The notes: generated from the sequence alone by a model not told the origin. Positions 25,301 to 39,190 are shown, numbered from the stretch's first letter. The stretch is 64,000 bases of DNA from Anisakis pegreffii (GCA_035041965.1 JAPYMA010000726.1:147265-211264); one strand, 5' to 3'. Made by a program: numbers and translations.

Positions 25301-28300
25301 ATGGGGTATATATCTCTAGATTGCAAGAACACTACCGATAAGATACTAAGCGATTTTCCGTTGCTGCATCAACTTATCGTATCACAAGCGATCATCAATC
25401 TTTTGTTTTTGTTACTTTCTGTTGTGCTCACTGTAGCGTTAATACGTTCGAGTAATATTCATTTCAATTGCCGCTTATTGCTGTCAACAATTGCACTTGG
25501 AACGAATGCTTTTGTGATGTGTGAACTTGGCAAAACCATTTGCTACCAGGTGAGAAATCTGCCGAGAATCATTTTCGAGTTTCCTACAAAAACCATCAAA
25601 AACGGATCGACAGCATTTCATGCGTTAGATTTGACTTAAGCTTTTAGTTAGGCCGGATCACATCGGGCATTCACGCTTTTACATCGTTATCAGTCAAGGT
25701 GCTGAGGTGATATCTGATGATCATACGTAGATAGTTGTTTTGACTCAAAAATGTGGTCATCAATAAGTTATCTTTGCTTGAGTTATCTTTATTTTTGTGC
25801 TCATTCAGCACTGATGAGCAGCGAAGTTTCTGGTGAAAGTATTCGGCATCAAGTTTAGCTTTAGGATGAAATGATACAACTTTTGATGAAGTAACGATAA
25901 TGATCAACACTGTCGATCTCAATGGTCATTTTCAATTTGCTCGATTAGAGAGGGGGAAGGGGTTGAGGGGTTTGATAATTAAGTGAGGAGATGAGATATT
26001 TGAGTGAGTGGTCTGGAAGTCATTGTTTCTGGATCTGCTTAGATATTCGTAGCTATTTCAACCGCTTATCGATTCCAGAACCTTATGAAAAGCGCGCAAG
26101 CTTCGCCAACCAGTCACCGAGGATGTCCATCGTTGTGTTCATTGATAGGTGCTCCGGCTCGTCTCAGTCATACAATCATGGCAACTGCGCTACCGATGTT
26201 GGCATTGGAACGTATCGCTGCCACTGTATTTTGCACAACTTACGAGAAGAATAAACAATTTCGATTACTTGGCTTTTTTCTGCTCTCATTACAGGTGACA
26301 TACTCTTTTCATTGCCCCAAAACGTTTTTTATTCATTTGTCTGCTCGCTGGCTCACTTATATCTGTTTAAATTGATGCTGATTCATGAAATTGAGCGGAA
26401 GAAATTTGCAGATTTACACTGGAAAACATTTGCGGAGGACATTTGCAGACTGTAAAGCATTGATTGTCATGATTCATTGACGCTGAGGAATCCTTTATAG
26501 GCTTTTGAAAGATAAAATTTCATTCTTGTTTCAGCTTATCATTTCATTAGCACGATTACCAATATTTCCGCTGTCATTTTTCTCAAATGCTCCACATCAA
26601 ATCAAATACACAGATTTGCTGATGAATGACGACTCATATGGTTGGACCATTATCCATGTCGGTCTTCAATTTGTTGCATTACTTGTATTCGTGATATTAA
26701 ACCGCTACAATTTGCACATAATGGTTAGTCGCATGCTCTTCTGCATCTACTTTCATTTTCAATCGCAGTTTTCCGATTATTCTTCAAAGAGGAATCCGTG
26801 GACTTAATTTGGAGCTGTCGTTAATGTAGTTTGATATTTACAATGTCTCGTCTGGTCACATCATCTTGCAGTCACTCTACACTGAAATTACCTTCACCTC
26901 TTGTGCTCCCTTTGACCATGGTTTTTTCGCAATGCCAATATCTCTACCGTTGAGTTGTTTGGAACTGAACAAATCAACGAGTACTCTTGTGTTTGAAGTT
27001 CAAATCAAGAATTTACTCCGGTCTTCAAGAGACCTACTGTCAGAAATTCTTTGGCGGTATCAAGAGAATCATTTACTTGCGATCAAACAGACATTTCGAA
27101 GATATCGTCGCACCGTTACGATGAAAATTGAAGAAAATCAAAATAATATGAGTTAGCAGCATGCTCGATTCCCCTCACGCATCCTCAGATCTGTTCCAGA
27201 AAGGGGTTTCTCCTCTTCTCCAATCAGAACCACTCCGGCACATGAACCCTTGATATTTCGAAGGATTTCGGTTGGAAGGATGAAACAACGAATGTCTTGT
27301 TGTGAACGTTGGCCAATGCATGTGAGCTTTAGAAAATCGAAGTAAACTTGATGAAAATTGCAGCCGACGATACCTACAACATCAGCGTCATCGCTGGTCT
27401 CAGCACGTTATCAAATCAACGAAAATGTCAAAATAACAAAATTCTTGTTTATATTATCAGCGATTCAAATCACCACATCGCTGTACTCAGCCTACAACAG
27501 ATGGGCGACACTTGGTGAGTGCTAAACTTCCACCAATGGGTTTGCCAGTCAGAATCTAAAAATGCTATGAAACGAACGTTTCGTAGAATGATTTTGACTG
27601 GTAAACTTATTATCGGCCCTTTCACTGCAAAGATATTCCGATTTCTAGACCTCAAATTGTATACCGCAAAGCGTCTCTTCGATTCCCCTCTGGTATTCTC
27701 ACATCCCTTCCATGATGGACTTTCCCCTTGGCAGACCCCAAATTCTAATCGAAGTTACAATCAAAAACGCCGTTCACGATAGTAAAGAATGATCAGAAGC
27801 ATTTGATTAGATTGTATTATTTATTTTACAATCAGTGAATTCATTCATTCATCTGACAATATCACCACAGAAGGTTGTTTTGTTTATTGCCTTAACGATA
27901 TTCTCGCACTGAAAATAGCTTGAGCAAAAGTAATGCTCGATTTGAACAGTAAGCAAGATATGTTATCGCCGAAATGATTTGCGTAACTGAAGAGTCCATC
28001 TGATCCACGATAATCCGTTGTGGTTAAACGATCACCAATAGATCGTTTCGATGGTTAAATTGTTCAGTCAGTGATATATTTCAGGAGATCTTGAAAGCGA
28101 TGACGATTTGGTAGCGTATTCAGCAGCGCATGATACGAAATCCTCACCTGCCTTATTCATGTTACCTACAGCAATTGTTCTTCTTGGCGTTTTACTTCTT
28201 CAAGTTAGTCTACTTCTCCTTCTCCAAGTCGTTTTACTTCAACTTCATCAGGAGTTCAGGAAGTCTCTCATTATATGACGCAATTTCAAGCTGAATCATT

Positions 28301-28665
28301 GTATTCACTAATTTTGACTGAAGTCATTTTTGTAGAACTGCAAGAGCACTGTAGTTACATTGAGGATCACACGCTGACATTTATTGATGCGACCGTTTCG
28401 TTCTTCAAATATTGGAAGAGAGAAAATTCCCTGAATTGAGTTTCAGAAAACAATCCGTGTGAACGCCGTAAAACTGCTACGGCTTGATCGAATCGCTCTA
28501 TTCAAGGATTGTTGCTTGGCGCTACCGACTCGACGTTATCGTGTGCACGATTCCTCTGTGCTCGCCAATAACACTCAACAAAGTTATTTCGTCGCACTGG
28601 AGAAGCAGTGGGATCTGAAGTTACCAGTGGCTGCACGAAAAGCCAACATTTCAGTGATTCACTAA
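25301..28665 (+). CDS. Seven-helix chemoreceptor, Sra/Srab/Sre-like
   Basis: G-protein-coupled chemosensory receptor of the nematode serpentine superfamily, expected in the ciliary membrane of sensory neurons. Six exons: 25301-25549, 26079-26294, 26535-26723, 27364-27514, 28085-28203, 28447-28665. All phases agree and give 380 residues ending in TAA. Exon 1 has TM1 and TM2 with IHFNCRLLL. Exon 2 has TM3 with the family-type ALERIAAT and TTYEKN. Exon 3 has TM4 and TM5. Exon 4 has the diagnostic SARYQINENVKITKFLFIL of the loop before TM6. Exon 5 has TM7 (LFMLPTAIVLLGVLLLQ). Exon 6 has a basic juxtamembrane KTIRVNAVKLLRL and cytoplasmic tail. The start at 25301 is chosen because the frame upstream is low complexity and an acceptor lies 8 bp before. 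The subfamily (Srab versus Sra, Sre, Srb) is not settled by eye. Confidence 0.8.
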
Positions 28666-29052
28666 TTTTTCTGCATCAAACATATGAAATATGAAAGCAA
28701 AATTTTACGACGATATTCACAATGAGGAGTATAAAGATTTTCAAAATTAGCACAGTTAGTATCGTGTGCAGTCAACCTCGTTTGATATGCATCAAAAACT
28801 CTTGATAGGAGCAATCTGCATCTTCAATTGATTTAGCTTGAAGTGGGTGAACACGAAGAGGTGAACAAAGATATTGTTCAAGTATAATTTCTGGTGTTCT
28901 GCTCGTTCGATGGATTCATAGTCCAATTCACCATTTCATGTCGTATAGTGTGGTCAGTGCCATTAATCTCTAACAGCATACTGATTGTATGATGAATGCT
29001 CACAATCAGATGAAATTGTTGCTAACTTTCACCATTTTCGTTGCTAAGAAGC

Positions 29053-29493
29053 TATTGAAGCAAAATTCGGTTCGGCTAATTCTAGGCAAATTGAGAGCAC
29101 GGCATACTTCCGTTATGATGCGTTCAAACAATACGTCAAGATGAAATATGAGGACAAAGGATGCCTTATGTGCAAATCTCTATTTATTTTGTCAGTTTGT
29201 TACTAATCACAATCTCTACTAGTGTTCTTCGCGAAGCCAAGTCCCTGTTGGGTAACCCATTTCCCGGCGTCAATTTTGCTCCCCGACCGTTTTGTCCGGG
29301 TCCCATACCCCTCCCCGTTCACTCGGTGCTCCCCGATGAGGTCCCTTCCGCATCCACTAAAGTTTCCCGAGGAACACTAATCTCTAATGATCTCCATTCA
29401 TCTTATTGGCTTTTAATGCTGATGCTGTATTTCAAATGTCAGAGTTTTGTTATTTGTGTATTTTTTATCGATATTTTCAACACTATCGAATAA
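29053..29493 (+). CDS. Possible coding segment, unrecognised
   Basis: Two adjoining open stretches look more protein-like than the background. The first (about 29053-29169) reads EAIEAKFGSANSRQIES and FRYDAFKQYVKMKYEDKG. A 54-bp intron (donor GTGCAA, acceptor CTACTAG) would join it in phase to a Pro-rich stretch (VLREAKSLLGNPFPG, then FCPGPIPLP) open to TAA at 29491-29493. The donor is weak, no start codon or upstream exon was found, and no family is recognised. A C-rich stretch around 29280-29350 could instead be part of a repeat. Confidence 0.25.
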
Positions 29494-30261
29494 ACCGTTT
29501 GATCAGTGTGGTAGCTCATCGACCGAATTGCATCAGGATATCATGCTGCGTAAATTATATCAACTAACGCTTAATACGTCAAAAGCATGATTAACGCATA
29601 ATTCGCAACCACTTCAGCTAACGAAATTCTCCATCCCGATCACATGAGTCATGAAATTGAAGTTCATTTGTTTCTATATTGATGGATCCAATATGCTGAA
29701 ACATACGAACTCTTCTGATGTATAGCCCAACTATGAATTCGAATATCTTTGCAAAATGACATCGAATTTCGGCGTATATCCACAACTGAATGAGTTTATT
29801 CAGTTCTTCATTGAAAAATGAGGAACCGTCAAGGCTACGATTTTTTATCACCAACAATCGAAATATGAGACTGGTTCATTGAACTTTTATGGTTTACTTT
29901 ATGAAAAAGAACTTCGCAGATGAATAAAAGCCTCAAAAGGGTTTCGGCCTTCTTCCAATCACAAAGGGTTTCGGCTCGTGTGATTTATAATATGCTCTCA
30001 GAGAGCAAAACGACTTTCAGCAACCATCTGTCTGCTTTGTATGCCGTTTATTTATTCATACAGTTGCTTATTTCGATTTTTTTCTTCATTCGGTCAACTG
30101 CAGGTTTTGGAGTGAGCATCACATCCTCGACTCTTCTAAATTATGAGGGAATGGTACTTTGGTGAAGATGGTCTAATGGTCTGAGACTATTCTTTTATAT
30201 TGTAGACGATAAATTCGATGCATGTGATATCAGGGAAGAGAAATGCTGTAGAGAACTGGGC

Positions 30262-30655
30262 GAGTTATCTTTAATGCTAAAGAGAACTATGCAAGCTATC
30301 TTTTGTAGTGCGAGTTCTCTTTTGCATTGAAGAACTGTGCGAGTTCTCCTTTGCATTGAAGAACTGTGCGAGTTCTCCTTTGCATTGAAGAACTGTGCGA
30401 GTTCTCTTCAATGCTAAAGAGAACTATGCAAGCTCTCTTTTGCATTGAAGAACTGTGCGAGTTCTCCTTTGCATTGAAGAACTGTGCGAGTTCTCTTTTG
30501 CATTGAAGAACTGTGCGAGTTCTCTTCAATGCTAAAGGGAACGATGCAAGCTCTCTTTTGCATTGAAGAACTGTGCGAGTTCTCCTTTGCATTGAAGAAC
30601 TGTGCGAGTTCTCTTCAATGCTAAAGACAACTATGCAAGCTCTCTTTTACATAGA
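30262..30655. repeat. 29-bp minisatellite with inverted variant units, array 1
   Basis: Units of the form GAGTTCTCCTTTGCATTG plus AAGAACTGTGC repeat with 29-bp period. Variant units (TTCAATGCTAAAGAGAAC) carry part of the motif in reverse complement, so the array contains both orientations and can fold back. Long minus-strand frames through it (for example 30296-30592) exist because the unit lacks stops, not because it is a gene. The same family recurs at 49797-50180. Confidence 0.9.
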
Positions 30656-32663
30656 AGCGAGTTAACTTCAGGAGTACCACATCAACACCACATAGTATCA
30701 ATGTGATGAGAAACTTATGAGATTCTGGTATTCTCATATTTTTGAGATAACTGCGAATGATCAAAATTCCTCACCTATAGGAAATCTATTTTGGATCAGC
30801 ATATCTGGTGGATTTGAGTGAATCATTCCCTGATAATCGAATTCTTAGACACTACTATGAGGATGTACTGGACAAATACATAGTAAACAGAGTGATCCAT
30901 GATGGATCAATGACCAAATATCTGAAGTTATCCTGATTTTCTTATCACAACTCCATATAGACCATGCATTATTCTTATGATTCGTTCTGTGCTTTATCTT
31001 CTTTGTAAAGCTGTTTTCTTCATTACCTTTGCATACCCACACAAGACAGTATGTTCGACTGAAATTCTGTAAGAATTCTCGACAACCGTTTTCATCATTA
31101 ACCAACTGAACGTGTGTCAGATAATAAACAGAAAATTGATCAGTCTTGGTCCATAACTACTTGGGAAGGTTTATTCATTCCATTCACTCTATTCACTGCT
31201 TTCATAATATTTCTCAATATTTGAGTGTTTTATTGTTAAACCTCTGTGGAATGAAACCTATTATTATGTGGGCATTGAACTGCATCAGAAGCAACACAAA
31301 TCCATTAAAAACTCATTCAATACAATGCTCTTTTTTAACCCCAGGAAACTTTTGATTATGACTTTTCACTCTACTTTTTTGCTATGCAGTTTAATGAATA
31401 AGGAAATGCTCTTATTCAAAATAAATGATTATCACTGCATTGTGTATTCTATTCATGCTTCAGTTTGTCTGCATAGGGAACTTATTGAGCGAAGCCTTGA
31501 AATCCGCTTCGTGTTTCATTATTAGTTAAATCAGAATGAATGATCATTTGAGACGTCCTTTTCATTTGATGTTATGTTCCTCTCATTGACATTCACTGGA
31601 AACATTGCTCTTCAACATTATTCTCAATATTTGCATTTTCATTGACCTCGCACATTTTCTTTCGATTCATTACTTACTATTGATAAGGAACAATTTGCTT
31701 TTTTTTTCTAAATCGTAAATTGATCACTGGATGCAATATATCTGCACGTTTCGCATTGAATCCGTTCGCCTCAATCAACTAATCTGTTCCTACGTAATAT
31801 AAGTCGTACCCATATTTATGCTAATCCCACTCGTTACCTATATATTACAGCACTAATCGACTATTAGTGATTCTGCAACGATAGTCTCTGTAAGAGAACC
31901 GTAATTACTTATTTCTTCCGAGAGGGTCTTCAAGAATGTGATGATCAATTTATTATGTCAAATTCAAAGACACAATAATAATCTCAAGCTTACTGGAATG
32001 AATGAACGACTGAACGTTTTCTTAAAAATCATTGTGAAGTGTTTTTGTCTCTAGCATTTCTAGATTAACCCTAATTCCATGGTTTAGTCACCGTTTGCCA
32101 TATCGTTCCAGTGTTATTTTCGGATAATCTTGAGGAGTGGCATACGTTTCCTAATGCAAATGATTATTTCGAAACTGTGGCCAGTAGAAAACTTATGGCG
32201 AGTTCTCTGAACGGATGGATTTGTTTGTGTCCAAAACATTTGGTTTTAGGACTTTAACATTTGCACACCTGAATTTTTTTTCCATTTTGCAGTCTTTGCG
32301 CGAGTTATCATCTGATATTACCAGTAAGCAAAAAACGATTAGATGAATTCGGTTTTTACTCGATCAGTCTGAACCGGCCAACGGTTTACTCGAAGCGTCG
32401 CAAATAAATTTGACTGTCTAGATCATTTCATACGCTTTTTGCCGTCGGTATATTTGTAGTAATTACTTTACTGGTACATAAAATTGAGCTAAAATACAAT
32501 AGCGTTTGAAGATTCGGTGGTGATCTCGAACCAGTTCTTTTTGAAATTTCGGTGGTGTTTACATTCGGCGCAAACAAAAAAGTTACCAGTTCCAAAGCGC
32601 GTGAGCGACTAATATTGATACTGCTGTATATAATCGGCTTAGGTCTTGTTATGAAGATGATAG

Positions 32664-33067
32664 GAGATTTCGTTACACGAATTCATATTCATCGATGGAT
32701 TACTTGTTCTTCTCTCCATAATTCTGGTGTACCTGTATAAATGTCGTAGTAACAACCACATTCTGCAATCATTTAACAAAGCCAGGTTAGTGTCATTCTT
32801 TTGCAAGTCTCAAATTACATTTTCCGACATGAACGATACATTTGCTAGTCATAGAGACGTTCCACTCGAATTCCAGTGATCAAACGTGGAATTTGCTTCA
32901 AGCAGTTTGAATTGGGCAATAATTTGGTTTATAAGCAGCAAAATTATCATCAAACCAAATGATATTTCAGTTCTTTTGACTGCATCAAAAATTTAAGTGA
33001 TTCTCAACTATATTGCGATGGATCCACTTTGTCGACTGATTGTGAGAAATTTTTTCGTTTATTATGA
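32664..33067 (+). CDS. Candidate 3' exons of an unrecognised membrane protein
   Basis: Exon 32664-32785 (acceptor GATGATAG, donor GTTAGT) encodes a membrane helix, FIFIDGLLVLLSIILVYLY, followed by KCRSNN. It joins in phase (AG|T) to 32971-33067 (acceptor ATATTTCAG), which encodes SSFDCIKNLSDSQLYCDG and ends at TGA. Upstream open stretches at 32.1-32.6 kb (LFSDNLEEWHTFPNANDYFE near 32105; FGGDLEPVLFEISVVF near 32515) look coding, but I could not join them in consistent phase. No family is recognised, and this may be an artefact of choosing frames. Confidence 0.3.
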
Positions 33068-36000
33068 AAAGAAGAACGAATTCAAAACCTGGCAGAGTTT
33101 GAAATTCATCCGATATCGTATAGTTTGAGGTAGTCAATCCGATATCTTATAACTTCCGAAATAATTAACATTTCGAGGTAAAATAAGAAACATCTCTTAC
33201 GTAATAATGCAGTTTGACAAGTCCTGGAAACGGTAAATTTCTTAGAAATTTTAAAATTCTTAGATGTAGAAGAATATATTTGTTTATAGCTGATCTTGTC
33301 CTAAAATAATTGACTCATAGTCATTCTCAAGGAGGATTGTAATCACTTGAGTTGCAGTCAGTCATTTCAGTAATTGAATATATGGTACTCGAGCGAATGA
33401 AATTTCATCAACGTTGAGCATCATCTTGCCAACGATACGACGCCTCCTAATCCGATATAAATCCGAACGAGAGCCCTTTAGACGGTCCATATTAGTTGTT
33501 TAGACGGTCCATACTAGTTTTGGTTGCGTTGAAGTGCCATTGAAACATCCTCATTAGAAGTGAACATTCCCTTTATGTTCAGTTATCACGCATTGAGCGA
33601 TGCATGCGCTCATATTGTTGCAAGCAATCGACCAAATCCCACATATGAAATTCCTCGCTTGCGATTCTCAGATTTGTGGTTTAATTCATTCTCATTTAAG
33701 TCCAAAAATGTCCTTTCTGAGAATCCTCCACTTGAATATAAACGAATGCATGACTGATTTTCAGCCCTAGGGCATATTCGTATACGGTTGGATGCATTTC
33801 TTTCATGAATTAATATAAATGGAAATTCGATTATCCAAGCAACTGAGTTTCTCCACAAATGAATTGCTTCTGTTGCACTAATCACTAACTGCCGTCATTT
33901 TCGCTTGCGTGCATCACCACAATGTATCCATATTGCACAACGGCAACTGAATTGAGCGAATTTTGCGATTGAATGCTCTGTTCGGGCAGATGGCGCTCAC
34001 CGAGGAAATCACCTTGATGTGGTTAGACCACAAGCGATTCTCTTTGATAACCATGAATTATCCAGTGAAATAACTATGAATTATCTCACCATTTCAGGTT
34101 CCATTGAATTTTGTCACTTTTTTCGTTTCAGTTGCAATTTCCAGTCACGCTCTGTGCATTTGGTTCTTGGAAATATTTTTCTGAGGAAGTTATACTTTAA
34201 AACTGCTAAAGTTTGTGCAGAATGCAGTTTTCTGCTCAGAAGATCACTTCCTGAATTGAGATCATGTTCATGAGATTGCCCAAGTATATTAGATTCTGTT
34301 TTTCCGTATTTGGCCTCAGGAATACTTACGATCAACACGTAATCATCTATGAACAAATTGGTGAGGTGTCAGCTTGTTGCTCGAAAATTTCTTTCAATAT
34401 TAGGATCATATGAGCATACATCAATCAGCAGATAACTGTAGTACTAACCGCAGCCCTTGTGAATCTCGGATTAGAATCTTCTCATAGGTATTGCAAACGC
34501 ATGCGATGTGAACATCCTTCAGAAAGAAATTAATAATGCGACTGGAATAGTTTAAGATTCAACAAAATTTTGATCACAAATTTTGATCTGAGAACCAAAT
34601 AGAAGGATTTTGCAAAAATAGCCAGGAACAGTATTCGAAACACTGGACAGTATTCAAAATACTGGATGGTCATGGCACTAATCGTAAGTGTACGATGACC
34701 CTTTTTGTAAGAGCCGATCGCATTCCCACACGAAGAAATTCTTATTGTAATGATTCATCTAAAACTAGCCCTTATTGTTATGTATCTTTGAATGCCACAT
34801 GTTTACATTGTCCAATATTTCCTATGTGAATTTCTGATTTTGAATAGTACGTTAAAAACACTCACGATTAGTATCTATCATGTGTAAACGAATATTTCAA
34901 TGCAGTTTTTGGGCTCATTCAAGCGGACATCACCGTCTGTTCGCATTCAGAAATCGCTTCTTATTTCTGCATTGATAGTGAATATCTCGGAAGCGCTCTG
35001 AACCTTAATTTTTTTCACTTCACCTCTTATGAACAATCGGCGAGTATATGAGTGCTGAGTGTGTTTCACTGCTGGAAGCGCATTCATTGTTTCTGTTTGT
35101 TCAAAAATATTTTCAATTTACCTAACACTCATTGTCAAAACTGACTTAAGTGTAGCAGTTCAGTTGCCTTGTTTGTCCTACAATAATTTCATCCAGAGGT
35201 CAAAAACAGCGGCATTCATACTTCGAGACAAGGACAGAAAATATTCAGAGTTCAGTTCAAGATGGTTACTTGCTTCCTATTGAACAGTCCTATTTTATTC
35301 GGTTGCACTCAAGAGTTGATATAGCACAATACGTTTTTGAATTCCAGTGCATTAAGACCGTGGGAGAAGGTTTAATTTATAATTTGAAATTAACTGCGAT
35401 TTCGCATTCCATTGAAAGCACTCAACTCCTTCTTTAACCTATTATTAGGTAAGTTTAAAATCTTTTTTTCCTCTTCAGCTGCCTCTTATCTTAAGCGATT
35501 ACTTGTTCGAATCGAAGTAATTTGTTGAAGTTCTCAAATTCATTTGAAGTTGTTTTAGTTGCTCCACACTACTCACTCATAATCCTTCCATTATTTGCTA
35601 TCCGCTTCTCAAATTTCTGATTAAATATTCTATTTGTTCAGCAGTTTGTGCATAAGCATTAGTACAAGTGAATAAGAGATGATGATGTTGTATTCATGAG
35701 CATCAATAAAGTATGAACAGCTTTGTAAACAACGTAAAATCTCACATTATCATGCTTTTAGAGGGACTGTGCTTCGTCTATCTCAATTTTATTCCTGTAA
35801 TTCCTATTAATCAGCACAAATATCTGCTCACTCCTAGAATCCTGCTCGAAACGTTGGTCTGTTACTGCTGTCTGTTTCGAATTCCCGTATATTTGCTTAG
35901 CAGCTAATTGCGGTTAAAATTGAATTTGAGACTGATGCGATGTATTATTCGATGGTTAGTGGTGGTGTTTGCGTACGATCAACGAGATGACCATGAATAG

Positions 36001-37748
36001 AATGATGAATAATTAGGGACGTCAGCGAATTTTATGATGTGTGAATCGAATGAACATGTCTTAGAAGACGACAACCTCTGTGATAAGTCAGCCTTGAATT
36101 CGCGACTTTATTAGCAGTCGGCGTGTAGCAATAGCAATTAATTATTCTACAACTTGTTGTGGACAACTTGATGGAATAATGCAATTTTGATTCAAAGCGA
36201 TGTCGCGAATATCCAGTTCGTGGTTTCGTTTTACGCCTGTTTCATTCGCCAATCATTCAAACAAGCGAATCACCAGACTTTCCCGGAGGCGTTTGTGTCA
36301 TCCATCCAGCTGTGCACCCTTCATATGTTTACCAGCGATAAGCTTTCAAGCAAGCTTGTTTTGCTGAATTCCTCCTGAATAGAGTATGCCTTGAAAGTCA
36401 TTGATTTTCAGTGAAATCGCTCCCCTACTCATCAGTTTTGCCTTATCTTTCGATATTTTCAGATTATTTTTCAAATTTTCCTCCGTTATGTTTCCAATGA
36501 ATGAGTGTTTTCAACAGCAGCGTTCTTGGTATGCAATAGTTCGAAAATTCACGTCAAACGATGTCATTTTTGGAGCCTAACAGAGCTCATTTTGCACATT
36601 TCTGACAATAGAATTCACTCTTTTGGTGTTCCTTTCAAATCCTTTGGCCCGAATGATTTATGATGCCGTCGAATGAATTCGATGTAAAGCAATTGCAAGT
36701 GACTCGAAAATTTCGATAATTTTCGCTTTACCATTGTCTGGCACTGGCAAAACTAACAATGGAAAGGATGTGTCGCAAAAAAATTGCCCTTAAAAAACTC
36801 ACAGAATCCAGCACACATTCAGCATATCTAACCGACATTCAGGATGACAATAAATAAGCGAGAGAACTCGTAAATATCCAATCCCATCTGAGCTCCTCAC
36901 AACAATAAGTTCCACACAACTTCTGAACTGCAACTGTTCTCATCGCTTTTAAAGTCATTTAGTATTTCCGAACCTAATCAGTTTTATTTCAAAAATTGAA
37001 AGTAACTTCTTTGAAAGGTTTCACTTGATGATGTTCACCTTCAAGTGTTCAAATAGTTTCATGTTCCTACATTCTATCTCTTTGCTTTATATGATCAGTT
37101 CGCTATAAGAAAATTGCGCGAAACAAATAAGAATGTGGATGATAAGAAGCACTAAAAATTTTTTTTTCATTAATGAAACAACAATATTTTTGTTGCACTC
37201 CCATTAGCAAAAATAACTAACTGAGCAAAAAATTGACTGTAGCTTTTTCGTGCGAAAAAGTATGATGAGATTGGTGTTTAATGTTTAATTTGTAATTTGT
37301 ATGACTTCCACCGTATTCGGAATGTTTGAAATAATGTTTTCGCTTGTTCAAATAAACCTATTAACTAATGAATGAAGTTAATTAGTTGTTCAAATAAATG
37401 TCTTTTAATGCTTTCAAGGTTCGGTGGAATTTATGAACGCTGTTTTAATGTTTGTTCTTAAATTGTGACTCTGTGCAAGACGATGATGTTTCATCGTTAA
37501 TTTGCTGCTCTTCATCAGCATCATTACTGTCAGTACAAGTCAATTGAATCACTTGAATCAGTCTCCTCTATTAGTGCAGAGAATGTTCACATTCAGTACT
37601 TTTGATGTCTCTCTTCGAGTTATTTTTATCTATCTAAAATCATGTTGGATAGTTCAACTGTCAAGTGAAAACTCTTTTCGTGAAATCGAGTTTTCCATCG
37701 AGTGTCATCATTTCAACACATCAACTCATTGCTCATTTACTCACCCAG
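33068..37748. other. Stretch without a supported gene
   Basis: AT-rich DNA. A GC-richer patch at 33.89-34.06 kb is open in more than one plus frame, and an open stretch after an ATCCAG acceptor at about 36214 (SESPDFPGGVCVIHPAVHPS) could be an exon. Neither has a partner of matching phase. A 21-bp direct repeat sits at 33477-33519. Confidence 0.4.
33477..33519 (+). repeat. Short tandem duplication, period 22
   Basis: TTTAGACGGTCCATATTAGT at 33477 is repeated at 33499 with one difference (ATAC for ATAT). Only two copies. Confidence 0.7.
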
Positions 37749-39190
37749 TAGACATCTCACATTCTCGTTTCGAAATCATCCAATGCAAGTCGACTTCATA
37801 TCCAGTCAGGCATTCGTCATTCAGCTGTTCGCTGCTGCATTATCGGTTACTCAATTCAGCATTTTTTTTTTAATGTGAAGAACTGATTCTGTCTGGAGAC
37901 GATTGATTCATTTTTTTCGAAGATTCTATCGAAAATTCCACGAAAGTATTCGATTTTTTGATCGTTACAACTGTTATTTACGATTTCTCATTACAGTTTA
38001 TTAGATGGACGTTGTTATGAACCGAAGTGGTATGAAGAGTTTTATCGATGAAACGAGTGACCGCGATTATCGTAAAATTAATTCGAATATGATAGTTTTA
38101 TTGGGTGCAGAGTTGATCTTCCAGATTTGTTCATAGCGATTTTTCTTCACAGTCAACAGACTGCAAAATGAGAATAACGATTAAAAAAGTGCAATAAATC
38201 CGCTGAATTTCACTCGATTTGCTTGCAACGTTGTAGCACAACTCTATATTCCATCCATTTTAATTCATGACTGTGAAGGCATTTGTTGGTATTATATAAT
38301 AATGGATAATATAATGTAATGAGAAAAGCTCAAAAAATGGGACGGTGCATTTCATTTTTCTGATATTTTTCGGTGGAAGTATTTTCTAAGTGATCCTCTT
38401 TCTTGTCTCACTACTTTCGTGCCATTCGTCGCCCTATTACTGCGCGATTCCAAAGTAAACGCATGGATTATGCAACGGTTTTTACGTTGTCAATGCCAAC
38501 GGGTTTAAGTGAGCAGCATATCAGAAGATGCAAATTGAAGATTCTCATATGAATAATTCGAAAATCTTGCCTATGATTCCTACATCGTATTTATTGAACG
38601 CCAACGGTTTGTCCACAACACGCCTTCAGAGGATGGTTTCTTTGAAAGTTGTTTAAATCAAAAAGTGCAATTGGTTTTTTGCGGTCGATGAAACGAGAAG
38701 ATGCATGCGCTTGTGTTTATGAAATGCATGCGTTCTTGACATGGCGGCACGCATCTTTGTCATCTCATTTGTTTGTCATTCACACGCATAATCATAGAAT
38801 ATTCAAATGATGCATTTCAAATGCCATTGGCAAGGCACTTACATCACATGATTTATGCAGATGTTGCCTTTTACGAAGTTCAGCCACAGAATTCCAGATA
38901 TTCAACTATATTTCTTTGAGTAACTGAGCAATTGCAAAGTTTAATCGAAGCTGCTGAGTGCATGCCTTCAAAACCCACTAATGATGATGAGTTGTGTGCT
39001 CAGTTATGCTGTTTGACAACCTGCAAGTGCATTGCACAAAATGGGTTGTAAAAATTCCTGTTGAATGACTCGAATCACAGTTTACGACAGTGCTGTGTTT
39101 CTCGATTCCGTACAGTCAGAGACTTCTCCACATGTAAAATTTGAAACGTCCCGAAAGCCGTTAGATAAAACGCGACTTATCTCAATGTAG
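37749..39190 (+). CDS. Candidate 3' exons of a multi-helix receptor-like protein
   Basis: Three exons join in phase. 37749-37874 (acceptor CTCACCCAG, donor GTGAAG) contains helix FVIQLFAAALSVTQFSIFFL. 38391-38502 (acceptor TTTTCTAAG, donor GTTTAA) contains LSCLTTFVPFVALLL then RDSKVNAWIMQRFLRCQCQR. 39116-39190 (acceptor CCGTACAG) gives SETSPHVKFETSRKPLDKTR and stops at TAG. Two helices followed by a basic, Ser/Thr-bearing tail suggest TM6, TM7 and tail of a chemoreceptor-type GPCR. That is inference; no diagnostic motif is seen, TM1-TM5 were not located, and the donor at 38503 is weak. Confidence 0.4.

Noticed and set aside
26866..27156. Open frame proposed at first as the fourth chemoreceptor exon
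   Set aside because: Its product lacks helix 6 and any family motif, while 27364-27514 has the RYQxxEN motif and joins exons 3 and 5 in phase.
29618..29857. 79-codon minus-strand frame
   Set aside because: No splice partners, no domain, AT-rich codon use.
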